A stretch of DNA of 64,000 bases from Lysobacterales bacterium (GCA_020442465.1 JAGRJY010000108.1:363313-427312); one strand, 5' to 3'; counted from the stretch's first letter, positions 19,583-29,774 are shown. The notes: generated by a model not told the origin, from the letters alone. Translations and numbers: made by a program.

Positions 19583-22105
19583 ATGAAACGCCTCGCTTAT
19601 GCAGTAGTCCTTGCGCTCGCCTGCGCGCCAACCTTGTCCTCGGCCCAGTCCACGAGCACGGCATTCGAGCCGTTTACCGTTTCAGACATCCGGCTCGATG
19701 GTCTGCAGCGCATCTCTCCTGGCACGGTCTTCACCTACCTGCCCATCGAGCGCGGCGACCGCGTCGACCGCACCCGCGCCAGCGACGCCATCAGGGCGCT
19801 GTTCCGCACCGGATTCTTCAACGACGTCGCGTTCGAGCGCCAGGGCGACATCCTCGTCGTCAAACTGACCGAACGCCCGGCCATCAACAGCATCACCCTG
19901 GCCGGCAACAAGGACATCAAGACCGAAGAGCTGCTCAAGGGCCTGCGCGATATCGGTCTGGCCGAGGGCGAGACCTTCGACCGCCTGCAGCTCGAGCGCG
20001 TGACCCAGGAACTGGTGCGCCAGTACAACAACCGCGGCAAGTACAACGTCTCGATCAAGCCGAGCGTGTCCGATCTCGACCGCAATCGCGTCGACATCAA
20101 CATCGCGGTCACCGAAGGCAAGGCCGCGAAGATCAAGCACGTCAACGTCGTCGGCAACAACACCTTCAGCGACGAAGAGATTCTCGAAGACTGGGAGTCG
20201 AATACCAGCAATTGGCTCTCGTGGTACCGCCGCGACGACCAGTACTCGCGTGAGAAGCTCTCGGGCGACCTGGAAAAGCTCAATTCGTTCTACCTCGACC
20301 GTGGCTACGTCGACTTCAACGTCGAAAGCACCCAGGTCTCGATCGGTCCGGACCGGCGCGAGATGTACCTCACCGCCAACGTGAGCGAGGGCGAGATCTA
20401 CAAGATTTCCTCGGTGCGCGTCAGCGGCGACACCATCCTGCCGCAGGAGCAAGTCGAGAAACTGCTGCTGATCCGCGAGGGCAATACCTTTTCGCGGCGC
20501 CTGCTCGACCTGACCTCCGACTCGATCACCGCCGTGTTGTCGAACATCGGCTACGCGTTTGCGCAGGTCACGCCGATTCCCGAAGTGAACCGCGAAGACC
20601 GCACGGTCAGCGTCAACTTCTTCGTTGAGCCCGGCAAGCGCGTCTACGTGCGCCGCATCCTGTTCAAAGGCAACTCGCGCACTTCGGACGAAGTGATCCG
20701 ACGCGAGATGCGCCAGTTCGAAGGGATGTGGTACTCGCAGGCGGCGATCGACCGTTCGAAGATCCGTCTGCAGCGCCTGGGCTTCTTCGAGAACATCGAA
20801 ATCGAGACGCCTGCCGTGGCCGGATCGGACGACCAGGTCGATGTGGTGATCTCGATGAAGGAGCGCACCTCGGGCAGTTTCGTCTTCGGCCTCGGCTACT
20901 CGCAGCTTTCCGGCGTGATCACTTCGGTCTCGGTGCAGCAGAACAACTTCTTCGGCACCGGCAATCGCGTTGCCTTCACCGTGCAGAACAACTCGTTCGT
21001 ACGCCGCTTCGATTTCTCCTATCTCGACCCCTATTTCACCGACGACGGTGTCTCGCTGGGCTACAACCTCATCCTGCGCGAGCTCGACCAGGGTGATGCG
21101 AACATCGCGAACTACACGTCCGACAACGGTGCGCTGCAGGCGGTGTTCGGCATTCCGCTGACCGAGACCGACTCGATCGGCATCCTGTTCGGCATCGACC
21201 GCAACCAGGTGAACCTCTTCGATGGACGCTGCCCGCGGAACACCATCAACACGCCACCGCCTCAGCTCGACCCGGTGACGGGGGAACCGCTTCCCATTCC
21301 TGATCCGCCGGATGGATTCTTCTACTGCGACTTCGATGGTCGCCAGGCGTCCACGCCACAGCCGCTGATCGACTACGTCGACGCGCTGGGGCGGCGCACG
21401 TTCAATGCGTGGCGGGCCGAGATCTCCTGGGCGCGCGATTCCCGCAACGCGTTCTTCAACCCGACTCGCGGAACCTTTCAGCGCGTGGCGGCCGAGATCA
21501 CCCTGCCAGGATCCACCGTCGAGTACTACCGCCTGAACTATGAGTTTGCCCGCTACTGGCCGCTTTCCCGCTCGGTCGTGCTGCTGACCCGCGGCGAAAT
21601 CGGCTACGGCGACAACTACGACAAGCCGGTCACCCGGGAAGTGATTTATCCGGACGACGTGTACCCGGGCACCGAGGACGACGACGACCTGCCGAGCACG
21701 GTCACCGTGACCGCCGACGGCCTCCCGTTCTTCGAGAACTTCTATGCCGGCGGCGTGCGCTCGATTCGCGGCTTCGAGGACAACACCCTCGGCCCGTCCT
21801 TCAGCTTTCCGGGCGGATTCCGCCAGCCGCTGGGCGGCTCGCTGAAGACAGTCGGCAGCTTCGAGTTCATCTTCCCGACCCTGCTGGACACCGATTCGGC
21901 GCGTGTTTCCGCGTTCATCGATTTCGGCAATGTCTACGAGGACTTCAACGCGTTCGAGTTTCGCGAGTTCCGCGCCTCGGCCGGCGTGGCATTGCAGTGG
22001 CAGGCTCCGATCGGCCCGATCATCCTGAACCTGGCGACGCCGATCCTGAGTGAAGAGGACGACGAAATCGAACGACTGCAGTTCACCTTCGGAACGCAAT
22101 TCTGA
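19583..22105 (+). CDS. bamA: Outer membrane protein assembly factor BamA
   Basis: The central Omp85 barrel of the BAM complex, which folds and inserts outer-membrane proteins. A signal peptide ends near LSSA (about 20). Five POTRA domains follow to about residue 420, and a 16-stranded barrel completes the 840 residues. The barrel contains the conserved loop-6 motif VRSIRGFE. The final residue is F, as expected of an outer-membrane beta signal. The genes upstream (rseP) and downstream (skp, lpxD) match the conserved order. Confidence 0.97.
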   Translation: MKRLAYAVVLALACAPTLSSAQSTSTAFEPFTVSDIRLDGLQRISPGTVFTYLPIERGDRVDRTRASDAIRALFRTGFFNDVAFERQGDILVVKLTERPAINSITLAGNKDIKTEELLKGLRDIGLAEGETFDRLQLERVTQELVRQYNNRGKYNVSIKPSVSDLDRNRVDINIAVTEGKAAKIKHVNVVGNNTFSDEEILEDWESNTSNWLSWYRRDDQYSREKLSGDLEKLNSFYLDRGYVDFNVESTQVSIGPDRREMYLTANVSEGEIYKISSVRVSGDTILPQEQVEKLLLIREGNTFSRRLLDLTSDSITAVLSNIGYAFAQVTPIPEVNREDRTVSVNFFVEPGKRVYVRRILFKGNSRTSDEVIRREMRQFEGMWYSQAAIDRSKIRLQRLGFFENIEIETPAVAGSDDQVDVVISMKERTSGSFVFGLGYSQLSGVITSVSVQQNNFFGTGNRVAFTVQNNSFVRRFDFSYLDPYFTDDGVSLGYNLILRELDQGDANIANYTSDNGALQAVFGIPLTETDSIGILFGIDRNQVNLFDGRCPRNTINTPPPQLDPVTGEPLPIPDPPDGFFYCDFDGRQASTPQPLIDYVDALGRRTFNAWRAEISWARDSRNAFFNPTRGTFQRVAAEITLPGSTVEYYRLNYEFARYWPLSRSVVLLTRGEIGYGDNYDKPVTREVIYPDDVYPGTEDDDDLPSTVTVTADGLPFFENFYAGGVRSIRGFEDNTLGPSFSFPGGFRQPLGGSLKTVGSFEFIFPTLLDTDSARVSAFIDFGNVYEDFNAFEFREFRASAGVALQWQAPIGPIILNLATPILSEEDDEIERLQFTFGTQF

Positions 22106-22146
22106 TCGGCAGGAAGCGCACTCGAACCAGCTCTCGATAAGCAGCC

Positions 22147-22719
22147 ATGCAGGCCACTCAGCGAAGCACGCCGGCAGCATGGGCTCGGTGGCTCCTGCTG
22201 TCTGCGTCGCTGGCGCTGTGCGCGTGGATCCCGGGCGCCACGGCGCAGAACGCGCAGGCCGCGCCCAGGATCGCCTACGTGGACATGCAGCGCTTGATCG
22301 ACAACGCACCGCAAATGTCCGAGGCGCGTGAGCGTCTGGCCCGCGAATTCGCGGCGCGTGACGAGTTGCTCAAGGCCGACGAGAAGCGGCTTTCGGCGCT
22401 TCGCGCAGAGCTGGAAGAGGCCACGCCGGTCAATGTGCCGAGCGGAACGCGCGACAGGCAGCAGCAGGAAGCCGAAGCGCTCGGCCGCCTCATCGAGCGC
22501 ACGCGCGCGCAACTGGCCGACGAGCTGAATGCGCGAAGCCGCGAGGAAGTCGACCGAACCTGGCCGATCATCAACGAAGCCGTTGCCGAGTACGCTCGGG
22601 CGCAAGGCATCGACCTGGTAGTCGGCAGCCCGGTCCTGTTCGTCAGCGGCCGACTCGACATCACCGAACAGGTGCTGGCCTACCTGCGAGAGCGCCAGCG
22701 CGAAGACGGCGGGCCGTGA
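22147..22719 (+). CDS. skp: Periplasmic chaperone Skp/OmpH
   Basis: A trimeric periplasmic holdase that escorts unfolded outer-membrane proteins to BamA. A longish signal peptide (about 1-39, ending near AQAA) is followed by the OmpH start RIAYVDMQRLIDNAP. A charged coiled-coil with many E, R and A residues follows, and the family's C-terminal strand region. 190 residues. Its end overlaps the GTG of lpxD by four bases. Confidence 0.9.
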   Translation: MQATQRSTPAAWARWLLLSASLALCAWIPGATAQNAQAAPRIAYVDMQRLIDNAPQMSEARERLAREFAARDELLKADEKRLSALRAELEEATPVNVPSGTRDRQQQEAEALGRLIERTRAQLADELNARSREEVDRTWPIINEAVAEYARAQGIDLVVGSPVLFVSGRLDITEQVLAYLRERQREDGGP

Positions 22720-23759
22720 GCACCGCCCTGCCGCAAGCGTGCTCCGCCGCCGAGCTGGCTGCCGACCTGGGGCTACAGGTGCAGGGCGATGGCGAAACGA
22801 TGATTCACGGCGTGGCCACGCTTTCGGGCGCTTCGCCCGAGCAGCTGAGCTTTCTCGCCAACGCGGGCTACCGCAAGCAACTGGCCAGCAGCCGTGCAGG
22901 CGCCATCGTGCTCGACAAGGCGGACGCAGCGCTCGCCGTCAACGCGCGCTGCGTCCTGATCAGCACCAATCCCTACGCCGACTTCGCCCGCATCGCCGCA
23001 CGTTTTGGCCGCGATGAACGCATCGAGTCCGGCATACACCCAACGGCGGTCGTGGCCGACAGCGCGAGCGTGAGCCCTGGCGCGCATTTGGGCGCGTATG
23101 TCGTGGTCGGCCCGCGCTGTACGGTTGCATCGGGGGCCGTCCTCGGCCCCGGCAGCATCCTGGGCGAGGACTGCCACGTTGGCGCGGACACGCGACTGGT
23201 CGCGAGGGTCACCCTGGTGAAGCGTGTGCGCCTGGGCGAGCGAGTCCTTCTGCACCCCGGCGTGGTCATCGGGGCCGATGGATTCGGACTCGCACCGACC
23301 AGGGATGGCTGGATCAAGGTGCCGCAGATGGGCGGCGTGCTTGTGAGTGACGATTGCGAAATCGGCGCCAACACCACGATCGACTGCGGCGCCATCGAAG
23401 ACACGATTCTCGAAGAAGACGTGCGGCTGGACAATCAGATCCAGGTCGCCCACAACGTGCGGATCGGTGCGCATACCGCCATCGCCGGCTGCACCGCCAT
23501 CGCGGGCTCGACGCGCATTGGCCGGCACTGCCTGATTGCGGGCGCCGTCGGCATCAGTGGCCACCTCGAAATCGCCGACAGGGTGCGGATCAACGCCATG
23601 ACCCTGGTTTCCCACTCCATCCACGAACCGGGCGAGTATGCCGGCGCAGCGCCGATGCAGGACGCGCGCAGCTGGCGCAAGAACGCCGCCCGGCTGCGCA
23701 GACTCGATGCGCTCGCTCGCCGTATGCTTGCAGTTTCCAAGGAAGACACCGATGACTGA
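22716..23759 (+). CDS. lpxD: UDP-3-O-acylglucosamine N-acyltransferase LpxD
   Basis: Adds the second R-3-hydroxyacyl chain in lipid A synthesis, using acyl-ACP. The N-terminal uridine-binding domain (about 1-100) precedes a left-handed beta-helix of hexapeptide repeats. The catalytic-region histidine is in QVAHNVRIG. The C-terminal helix follows. 347 residues, GTG start overlapping skp. The stop overlaps the fabZ start by eight bases. Confidence 0.96.
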   Translation: MSTALPQACSAAELAADLGLQVQGDGETMIHGVATLSGASPEQLSFLANAGYRKQLASSRAGAIVLDKADAALAVNARCVLISTNPYADFARIAARFGRDERIESGIHPTAVVADSASVSPGAHLGAYVVVGPRCTVASGAVLGPGSILGEDCHVGADTRLVARVTLVKRVRLGERVLLHPGVVIGADGFGLAPTRDGWIKVPQMGGVLVSDDCEIGANTTIDCGAIEDTILEEDVRLDNQIQVAHNVRIGAHTAIAGCTAIAGSTRIGRHCLIAGAVGISGHLEIADRVRINAMTLVSHSIHEPGEYAGAAPMQDARSWRKNAARLRRLDALARRMLAVSKEDTDD

Positions 23760-24219
23760 CACCCCTACCCTGCAGATGCCGGTCGACGTGACCCGCATCA
23801 TGCAGATGCTGCCGCACCGCTACCCGTTCCTGCTCGTCGACCGGGTGGTCGAATTGGAGCCGTTCCAGCGCGTCAAGGCGATCAAGAACGTCACCTTCAA
23901 CGAGCCCTTCTTCGAAGGCCACTTCCCCGGCCACCCGGTGATGCCCGGCGTGCTGGTGATCGAGGCGCTCGCCCAGGCGGGCGGCCTGCTCACCCAGCTG
24001 TCGCGGCCACCCGAAGAAGAGAAGAAGGAGCGCCTGTTCTACCTGGTCAAGGTCGACAAGGCGCGCTTCTCCAAGATGGTCGTGCCCGGCGACCAGCTGG
24101 AACTCAATGTGCAGCTGAAGCGAACGCTGCGCGGCATGGCGCAGTACGAATGCAGCGCGGTGGTGGCCGGCAAGGAAGTGGCGAGCGCCGAAATTCTCTG
24201 CGCCGAGGGAAAGGGGTGA
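23752..24219 (+). CDS. fabZ: 3-hydroxyacyl-ACP dehydratase FabZ
   Basis: A hot-dog-fold dehydratase that draws (3R)-hydroxyacyl-ACP into fatty-acid elongation and so competes with LpxA for substrate. The active site is visible as [17 protein letters not shown], with H57 and E71. The ATG at 23752 has AAGGAAG upstream and gives 155 residues. It overlaps the lpxD end by eight bases and lies four bases before lpxA. Confidence 0.96.
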   Translation: MTDTPTLQMPVDVTRIMQMLPHRYPFLLVDRVVELEPFQRVKAIKNVTFNEPFFEGHFPGHPVMPGVLVIEALAQAGGLLTQLSRPPEEEKKERLFYLVKVDKARFSKMVVPGDQLELNVQLKRTLRGMAQYECSAVVAGKEVASAEILCAEGKG

Positions 24220-24223
24220 TCGC

Positions 24224-24994
24224 ATGATCCATCCTTCGGCGGTCATCGACCCATCCGCACGCATCGGCGCCAACGTCAGCATCGGCGCGTTCTGCGTCGT
24301 CGGCCCGGATGTGGAGATCGGCGACGGCACCCGGATCGGCCCTCACGTCGTCATCGACGGCCCGACCCGCATTGGCCGCGACAACCACATCCATGCCTTC
24401 TCTGCGCTGGGCGGCGAACCGCAGGACAAGAAGTACCGGGACCAGCCGACCCGCCTCGAAATCGGCGACCGCAACACCATCCGCGAGTTCTGCACGTTCA
24501 ACCGGGGCACCGCGGAAGATGCCGGCCTCACTCGCATCGGCAACGACAACTGGATCATGGCCTACGTGCACCTGGCTCACGACTGCATCGTCGGCGACCA
24601 CACGATCTTCGCCAACGCCGCGTCGCTCGCCGGCCATTGTCGCGTCGACGACTATGCGATCCTGGGCGGATTCAGCCTGGTCCACCAGTTCTGCCAGATC
24701 GGTGCCCACGCCTTCACCGCAATGGGCAGCGTGATCAATCGCGATGTGCCGCCGTTCGTGACCGTGGCCGGCACCTACGCCGAACCACACGGCATCAATA
24801 GCGAAGGACTGCGTCGGCGCGGCTACGACCGCGAGCGCATCGGCGCGATCAAGAAGGCCTACCGGACAATCTACAAGTCGGGTCTGCCGCTGTCCGAGGC
24901 GCGTGCTGCGCTGGCCGAAGCGGCGCCGGAAGCGCCCGATGTGCAGATGATGATCGACTTCATCGACCGCAGTCAGCGCTCGCTGGTCCGATAA
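24224..24994 (+). CDS. lpxA: UDP-N-acetylglucosamine acyltransferase LpxA
   Basis: First step of lipid A synthesis: transfers a 3-hydroxyacyl chain from ACP to UDP-GlcNAc. Hexapeptide repeats form the left-handed beta-helix from the first residues. The catalytic segment reads VHLAHDC, with H119 aligning with the catalytic histidine. A C-terminal helical domain completes 256 residues, close to the E. coli 262. The ATG follows fabZ by four bases. Confidence 0.96.
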   Translation: MIHPSAVIDPSARIGANVSIGAFCVVGPDVEIGDGTRIGPHVVIDGPTRIGRDNHIHAFSALGGEPQDKKYRDQPTRLEIGDRNTIREFCTFNRGTAEDAGLTRIGNDNWIMAYVHLAHDCIVGDHTIFANAASLAGHCRVDDYAILGGFSLVHQFCQIGAHAFTAMGSVINRDVPPFVTVAGTYAEPHGINSEGLRRRGYDRERIGAIKKAYRTIYKSGLPLSEARAALAEAAPEAPDVQMMIDFIDRSQRSLVR

Positions 24995-25017
24995 GCGTCG
25001 GTCGTCGGTCGCCGCGA

Positions 25018-26406
25018 ATGGGCAGTGATGAATCGAACGGTCGCGATTCGGCGTCGGTGCCGCCCGATCTGCCCGGCGATGTCACGCCATCCAGCTTGCC
25101 GGAGGGGCTGGTCGCGGGTGTCACGGATGTCGACGCCACCATCAGCGCACGCCCTTGCCGCACCCTGCGTATCGCCCTGATCAGCGGCGAGGCTTCGGGT
25201 GACTTGCTGGGCGCTGACCTGGCCAAGGCGCTTCGGCGCGAAACGGGGCAGGACCTGACGTTCGAATTCGTCGGCGTGGGCGGCGCTGCGATGCGCCATG
25301 CCGGCGTCGACGTATGGTGGGATTGTCAGGAGCTGGCCGTGATGGGCCTGGCCGAGGTATTACGCCATCTGCCGCGCCTGCTCCGCCTGCGCCGTGCACT
25401 GCTCGATCGACTGATGGCGTTCCGACCCGATCTGGTTGTCGGCATCGATGCCCCCGACTTCAACCTTGGCCTGGAACGCAGGCTGCGTGAACGCGGCGTC
25501 CGCACCGCGCACTACGTCAGCCCGTCGCTTTGGGCGTGGCGACAGGGTCGAGCCGCGAAAATCGGCCGGTCGGCCGAGCGCGTGCTCTGTCTGTTTCCCA
25601 ATGAACCGAAGATCTACGCGCAGTACGCCGTGGACGCGCGCTTCGTCGGCCACCCGACGGCAGCCTCGATGCCCTTCGAGCCGGACGTGGCGACCGCAAG
25701 GCAACGGCTGGGCTTGGCCCCGGAAGGCCGGTATCTGGCCGTGCTGCCCGGCAGTCGGGGCAGCGAGCTGCAACGACAGGCCGAACCCTTCCTGCGCGCG
25801 GCCGCGCTGTTTCGACGCGCGCATCCGACGTTCGAACTGCTGATTCCGCACGCCAGCACGCGCACGGCTGAAACCATGCAGAGGCTTTGGCAGCAGGAGA
25901 TCGCGAACGCGCCGGATGCCGCTGGCGACGATCGACCCAGCGCCGAAGAGCTCCGCGGCCTGCGTGCGGTCTCGCACGAGTTCGCCGGCCAGTCGCATGC
26001 CGTGCTTGCCGCTGCGGATCTGGTGATGCTCGCTTCCGGCACGGCCACCCTGGAGGCCATGCTCGCCAAGAAGCCCATGGTGGTCGGCTATCGCATTGCG
26101 CCGCTCACCCACTTCATCGTCAAGCGGATGGGCTTGCTCAAGGTCGACCGCTACTCGCTGCCGAACATGCTTGCCGACGGCGACCTGGTGGACGAATGCA
26201 TGCAGAACGATTGCCGGGGTGAGGTACTGGCGGCGCGATTGCGAGCGCTCTGGGAAGACCCGGCGCGACGCGCCGCCCTGCAGCCGGTCTACCGACAGCT
26301 GCACCAGACCTTGCTACCACCGGAACACGACGCCGCGGCGCGTGCCTTGATGGAACTGCTCAACGCCAATGATCGCCATGGGCCGGTACCAACCGCGCAC
26401 CCCTGA
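25018..26406 (+). CDS. lpxB: Lipid-A-disaccharide synthase LpxB
   Basis: A GT19 glycosyltransferase that condenses UDP-diacyl-GlcN with lipid X. The family start [13 protein letters not shown] begins only at about residue 50, so the 462-residue frame has a long S/P/D-rich extension compared with E. coli (382). Later conserved parts, such as [12 protein letters not shown], are present. No clear ribosome-binding site supports the ATG at 25018. A GTG at codon 14 or a TTG at codon 27 are alternatives, but neither has a good site. The end overlaps rnhB. Confidence 0.93.
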   Translation: MGSDESNGRDSASVPPDLPGDVTPSSLPEGLVAGVTDVDATISARPCRTLRIALISGEASGDLLGADLAKALRRETGQDLTFEFVGVGGAAMRHAGVDVWWDCQELAVMGLAEVLRHLPRLLRLRRALLDRLMAFRPDLVVGIDAPDFNLGLERRLRERGVRTAHYVSPSLWAWRQGRAAKIGRSAERVLCLFPNEPKIYAQYAVDARFVGHPTAASMPFEPDVATARQRLGLAPEGRYLAVLPGSRGSELQRQAEPFLRAAALFRRAHPTFELLIPHASTRTAETMQRLWQQEIANAPDAAGDDRPSAEELRGLRAVSHEFAGQSHAVLAAADLVMLASGTATLEAMLAKKPMVVGYRIAPLTHFIVKRMGLLKVDRYSLPNMLADGDLVDECMQNDCRGEVLAARLRALWEDPARRAALQPVYRQLHQTLLPPEHDAAARALMELLNANDRHGPVPTAHP

Positions 26407-26998
26407 CGCCGGCATCGCCGGCGTCGACGAGGCGGGGCGTGGTCCACTGGCGGGCCCGCTCGTGGTCGCCGCAGTAATGCTGCATCCGGATCGGTGCCCG
26501 GAAGGTCTGGACGACTCCAAGCGCCTCAGTGCATCGCGCCGAACGCAGCTCTTCGAGGCCATCATGGACCTCGCGGAGGCCGTGCGCATCGAGGTCATCG
26601 CGCCCGCGGTAATCGACCGCCGCAACATCTTCCATGCCACCATGGACGGCATGCGCGCGGCGGTGGCGGCGCTCCGACACGGCCCCAGACTGGCATTGAT
26701 CGACGGCAACCGGATTCCACCCGACATGCCCTGCCCCGCCGAAGCCCTGGTGCGCGGCGACGCGCTCGAGCCCGCGATCAGTGCGGCATCGATACTGGCC
26801 AAAGTCACCCGAGACCGCATCCTCGACGCACTCCACGCCGACTTCCCCGCATACGGCTTCGACCGTCACAAGGGCTATCCAACGCCTGAGCATCTCGAGG
26901 CGCTGCGGCGACTCGGCCCCTGCGCTGCACATCGCCGAAGCTTCGCCCCCGTGCGTGCCGCCTGCGCCCCGGATCTCGGACTGCTGTCGGGTCGGTAG
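26369..26998 (+). CDS. rnhB: Ribonuclease HII
   Basis: Cleaves RNA in RNA-DNA hybrids and at single ribonucleotides in DNA. The motif [13 protein letters not shown] gives D20 and E21, two of the four metal-binding acidic residues; further acidic positions lie in LIDGNR and KVTRDRILD. The ATG at 26369 lies inside lpxB (38-base overlap), and an ATG nine bases on is equally possible. 209 residues. In related genomes dnaE follows directly, but here a 9.7-kb block intervenes. Confidence 0.94.
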   Translation: MIAMGRYQPRTPDAGIAGVDEAGRGPLAGPLVVAAVMLHPDRCPEGLDDSKRLSASRRTQLFEAIMDLAEAVRIEVIAPAVIDRRNIFHATMDGMRAAVAALRHGPRLALIDGNRIPPDMPCPAEALVRGDALEPAISAASILAKVTRDRILDALHADFPAYGFDRHKGYPTPEHLEALRRLGPCAAHRRSFAPVRAACAPDLGLLSGR

Positions 26999-27060
26999 GC
27001 GGATTCCACGGTTCGGCGTGGCCCGAAGGTACGCCGACCGTCCAGACCACTCAGGCAGGC

Positions 27061-28833
27061 TCAGTCGGCATGCTCTTCCGGAGCTGTGCGCAATTCCGCC
27101 ACGAACACGGCAATCTCGGCAGGGTCGATGATCGGCAGTGAGCAACGCCCTTCACTGCACACGAATGCTGCAGGTTGTTCGCCTTTCGGGTAGCGGATAT
27201 CCGGGTTGGGCAGCGGCCCTTCCTCTGCGTCCCACCATTCCAGGCGCTTGTCGACAGCAGGCACGCGTAGTGCTGCCTCGAACAAAGCCCGGGCTTCGGG
27301 GTCGGATTTGCCGCCACGAATCGTCAGGTGCAGCGGATCGCTGCGCAGCTCGTCATCGGCAAGCACGATGCCCACATCGGTGAATCGCGACAGTGCAACC
27401 GCCGGATGGCTCAGATGGCGCATCGCGTGCTCGGCCATGCCGCGGATCGAGGCGTCGCCGGTGTATCGAGCCAGTCGCGCCAGAACGCGAGTCAGGGCGA
27501 TGCTCTCGTCGAGCGGCACCACGGGCACGATCGGGCCCGCTGCGGCCGGGCCTGCGAGATAGCCCGCCGGAGCCCGCAATGCGGCGTCGACCGCGGCAGC
27601 GGTGCGCTGCGCCTCCTGCATCCAGCGTCGGTCTCCCGTCACACGATACAGCTGGACCAGGCCGCGCATGGCGCCAAGCTGGTCCGCAAGGAACAGCCCG
27701 CCCGCTTCCCGCGCATCGTGAACGAACCCGCCCTCGCTGCGGCGACGATGCGCCAGCAGCCACTCAGCCAGTTCCACTGCTTCGCGAAGCGCCTGCGGAT
27801 CGCCGCTGACCTCGTGCCAAAAGGCCCAAGCCTCGATCAGCTGGCCGTTCTCACGGGTGTAGCGCGCCGGATCGACGCGCGGAATGCCGCGTGCGCGGCG
27901 CCCCGCATCATCGAGCGAGAAATAGTCTTCCGCGTGCTCGCCGGGCTGCAGATCGGCATCCTGACTGACACGGAACCCCCCCGCCGGGTCGCGCATGAAC
28001 CGGCGCAGGAAAGACTCGATGCGCACCACCGCGTCACGGTAGCGCGGCTCTCGCGTGACGGCGAAAGCCAGCGCATAGATGCGCAGATACTCCGCCTGCA
28101 AGGCAGTCAGCTTCTCGTAGTGCGGATGCGACCAGTCGCCGCCGGTCGAGTACTGATATACGCCGCCCCAGACTGGATCCATCAGCGCCAGTGCCGCATC
28201 GAGCGTGACCCGGGCGCGCGCCAGCTCGTCGCGATCCCCTGCCAGGGCGCGCGCCAGGGAATACTCCACGCTGTCGCGGTCGAGGTATCGCTGCGCCATG
28301 CGCAGCCCACCGCGGCGCATGTCCACCGAGTCGCGATGGCGGCGCAGCAGCTCGTCACGCAGTGCTTCCGACAAGCTGCCGGGATGCTCGACCGCAGCCA
28401 CCGCCGCCGTCAGCGCCACTTCGGCGGGCTCGGCTAGCACCTGCCTCAACAGCGGGAGCATGGCATCGCGCGGCACGTAGCCCTGCCGCTTGGCGAGCTC
28501 ACGGCCGGTCGCATCGAAAATGATGGTCGCAGGCCAACCGATGTCCCGGTAGCGCGCGGACAGGTCAGGACGGCTGTCCTGATCGATGCGCAATGGAACG
28601 TAGTGTTCGGCGATGAGCGACGCCACGTCCTCGTCGGCGTAGGTCTCCGCATCCATCACATGACACCAGTGGCACCACACGGCTTCGAGGTAGAGCAGCA
28701 CCGGTCGCCCGGTCGCGGCAGCTTGCGCGAAGGCCTGTCCCTCGTCGCGCTGCCACGCAATCCACGATGGGTTGGTCGCCGAGGCCGTAGCCGCCAGACA
28801 GCCGATCAGCAGAGCCCAAACCTGTTTCATCAT
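27061..28833 (-). CDS. Exported thioredoxin-fold DUF255/YyaL-like protein
   Basis: A 590-residue protein with a probable signal peptide (about 1-18). The N-terminal thioredoxin-like DUF255 domain has the pair C54-H-W-C57 in VWCHWCHVMDAETY. The rest resembles the alpha/alpha-toroid region of YyaL/SPATA20 family proteins. Most relatives lack a signal peptide, so the exported form here is notable. Substrate and activity are unknown. I chose the ATG at 28833 because a purine-rich GGGGATCGGA precedes it and the hydrophobic signal follows at once. It converges on rnhB. Confidence 0.8.
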   Translation of the reverse strand: MMKQVWALLIGCLAATASATNPSWIAWQRDEGQAFAQAAATGRPVLLYLEAVWCHWCHVMDAETYADEDVASLIAEHYVPLRIDQDSRPDLSARYRDIGWPATIIFDATGRELAKRQGYVPRDAMLPLLRQVLAEPAEVALTAAVAAVEHPGSLSEALRDELLRRHRDSVDMRRGGLRMAQRYLDRDSVEYSLARALAGDRDELARARVTLDAALALMDPVWGGVYQYSTGGDWSHPHYEKLTALQAEYLRIYALAFAVTREPRYRDAVVRIESFLRRFMRDPAGGFRVSQDADLQPGEHAEDYFSLDDAGRRARGIPRVDPARYTRENGQLIEAWAFWHEVSGDPQALREAVELAEWLLAHRRRSEGGFVHDAREAGGLFLADQLGAMRGLVQLYRVTGDRRWMQEAQRTAAAVDAALRAPAGYLAGPAAAGPIVPVVPLDESIALTRVLARLARYTGDASIRGMAEHAMRHLSHPAVALSRFTDVGIVLADDELRSDPLHLTIRGGKSDPEARALFEAALRVPAVDKRLEWWDAEEGPLPNPDIRYPKGEQPAAFVCSEGRCSLPIIDPAEIAVFVAELRTAPEEHAD

Positions 28834-28923
28834 TCCGATCCCCGAGTTGATCTGACTGCGCCCTTCCGCGGCTGGCCAAGGCGGATTCATGGTTCGCCCG
28901 CGGGGCTTCCGCCTGTACGGGGA

Positions 28924-29000
28924 GGATGCGTCGACGGATGCGTCAAGCCCAACCGCAGCTGAAGATTTTGTCGGCCAGAAGTCATGGCATGACTTCCGGC
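28924..29000. promoter_or_regulatory. Direct repeat and near-perfect palindrome in a divergent promoter region
   Basis: Between the divergently oriented YyaL-like and YkvA-like genes, GGATGCGTC occurs twice 12 bp apart (28924-28932 and 28936-28944). Farther right, arms 28974-28985 and 28989-29000 form an inverted repeat with one mismatch in twelve around a 3-bp centre; the inner core is GAAGTCAT/ATGACTTC. Both are the right size for regulator binding sites. No T-run follows, so the palindrome is not an obvious terminator. Confidence 0.5.
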
Positions 29001-29076
29001 GCAGTCACGAAACGCAACCAGCACGCATCTTCTTGCATCACAAGAGACATCACCACCCGCCGAAAGGAGTTGCACC

Positions 29077-29643
29077 ATGAGCCTTAACCTGCAGTTGAAC
29101 CTGGACGAATGCGCGTTGGCGCCGTTCGAGTCCGCGCTCGACGCATCGAGCACGGCAGGTGCGGCCCAGTCGACCGGCGATCTGCTGCGCGCCGTGCGCC
29201 AGCACGTCGTCGCGCTCGGCGAGCGCAGCAGCCCCGCCTACGTTCGAGCCCACGTGGCCACCGTGCACCGGATGATCGACTTCGTCGAACACCCGGAGTT
29301 TTCCAGCGAGCGATCGGCGCGGGACGCGGCACTCGGCGCACTGAGCTACTTCGCCGAGCCGCAGGATCTGATCCCGGACGAGGACCCCAACTTCGGACTG
29401 CTGGACGATGCGATCGTGCTCGACCTTGCCATCACCCGCTGCGGTTCGGCCTGGCAGGCCTTCAATGAGTTCGTCGAGTTCCGGCGCGCCCACCCTGCCA
29501 TCGAGGTCAAGGACCGCGCCGCCTGGATGGCGGCACGTCTGGACGAGCTCAAGCTCGCGCTGCGCCATCGCAAGCGAAGCGAACGCCTCGCCGATCGACG
29601 CTACTTCGCAGCCACTGCCCTGCCGATGTTCCGCATGAACTGA
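29077..29643 (+). CDS. YkvA/DUF1232-like protein
   Basis: A 188-residue protein without a signal peptide. The segment ALSYFAEPQDLIPDEDPNF followed by GLLDDAIVLDLAI (about 88-120) matches the YkvA/DUF1232 core, in which a PxDLIP motif precedes a helix with paired Asp residues. The flanking regions are helical and charged. Function is unknown. The ATG has a strong AAGGAG eight bases upstream. A good terminator lies about 90 bp downstream, so it appears to be transcribed alone. Confidence 0.75.
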   Translation: MSLNLQLNLDECALAPFESALDASSTAGAAQSTGDLLRAVRQHVVALGERSSPAYVRAHVATVHRMIDFVEHPEFSSERSARDAALGALSYFAEPQDLIPDEDPNFGLLDDAIVLDLAITRCGSAWQAFNEFVEFRRAHPAIEVKDRAAWMAARLDELKLALRHRKRSERLADRRYFAATALPMFRMN

Positions 29644-29734
29644 TGCGGTAGGCGGTCACATCGCACGGCGAACCAGGACCGCCGTGCGTGGCATCCCGGG
29701 TCACGTGCCGCGCCATCCCCGGCGGCACCCATCG

Positions 29735-29774
29735 AGGCGGGACGTTCCAGGGAAGGAACGTCCCGTCGCCTTTT
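29735..29774 (+). terminator. Rho-independent terminator after the YkvA-like gene
   Basis: Perfect 10-bp stem, GGGACGTTCC (29739-29748) with GGAACGTCCC (29755-29764), loop AGGGAA, then GTCGCC and four T residues. It lies in the 328-bp interval 29644-29971, which contains no gene that I can support. The remainder of the interval holds a CACGTG palindrome at 29914-29919 and the leader of the next cluster. Confidence 0.8.

Noticed and set aside
19682..22309. 875-residue open frame antisense to bamA
   Set aside because: The bamA reading shows POTRA and barrel signatures throughout; the antisense translation has no conserved segment.
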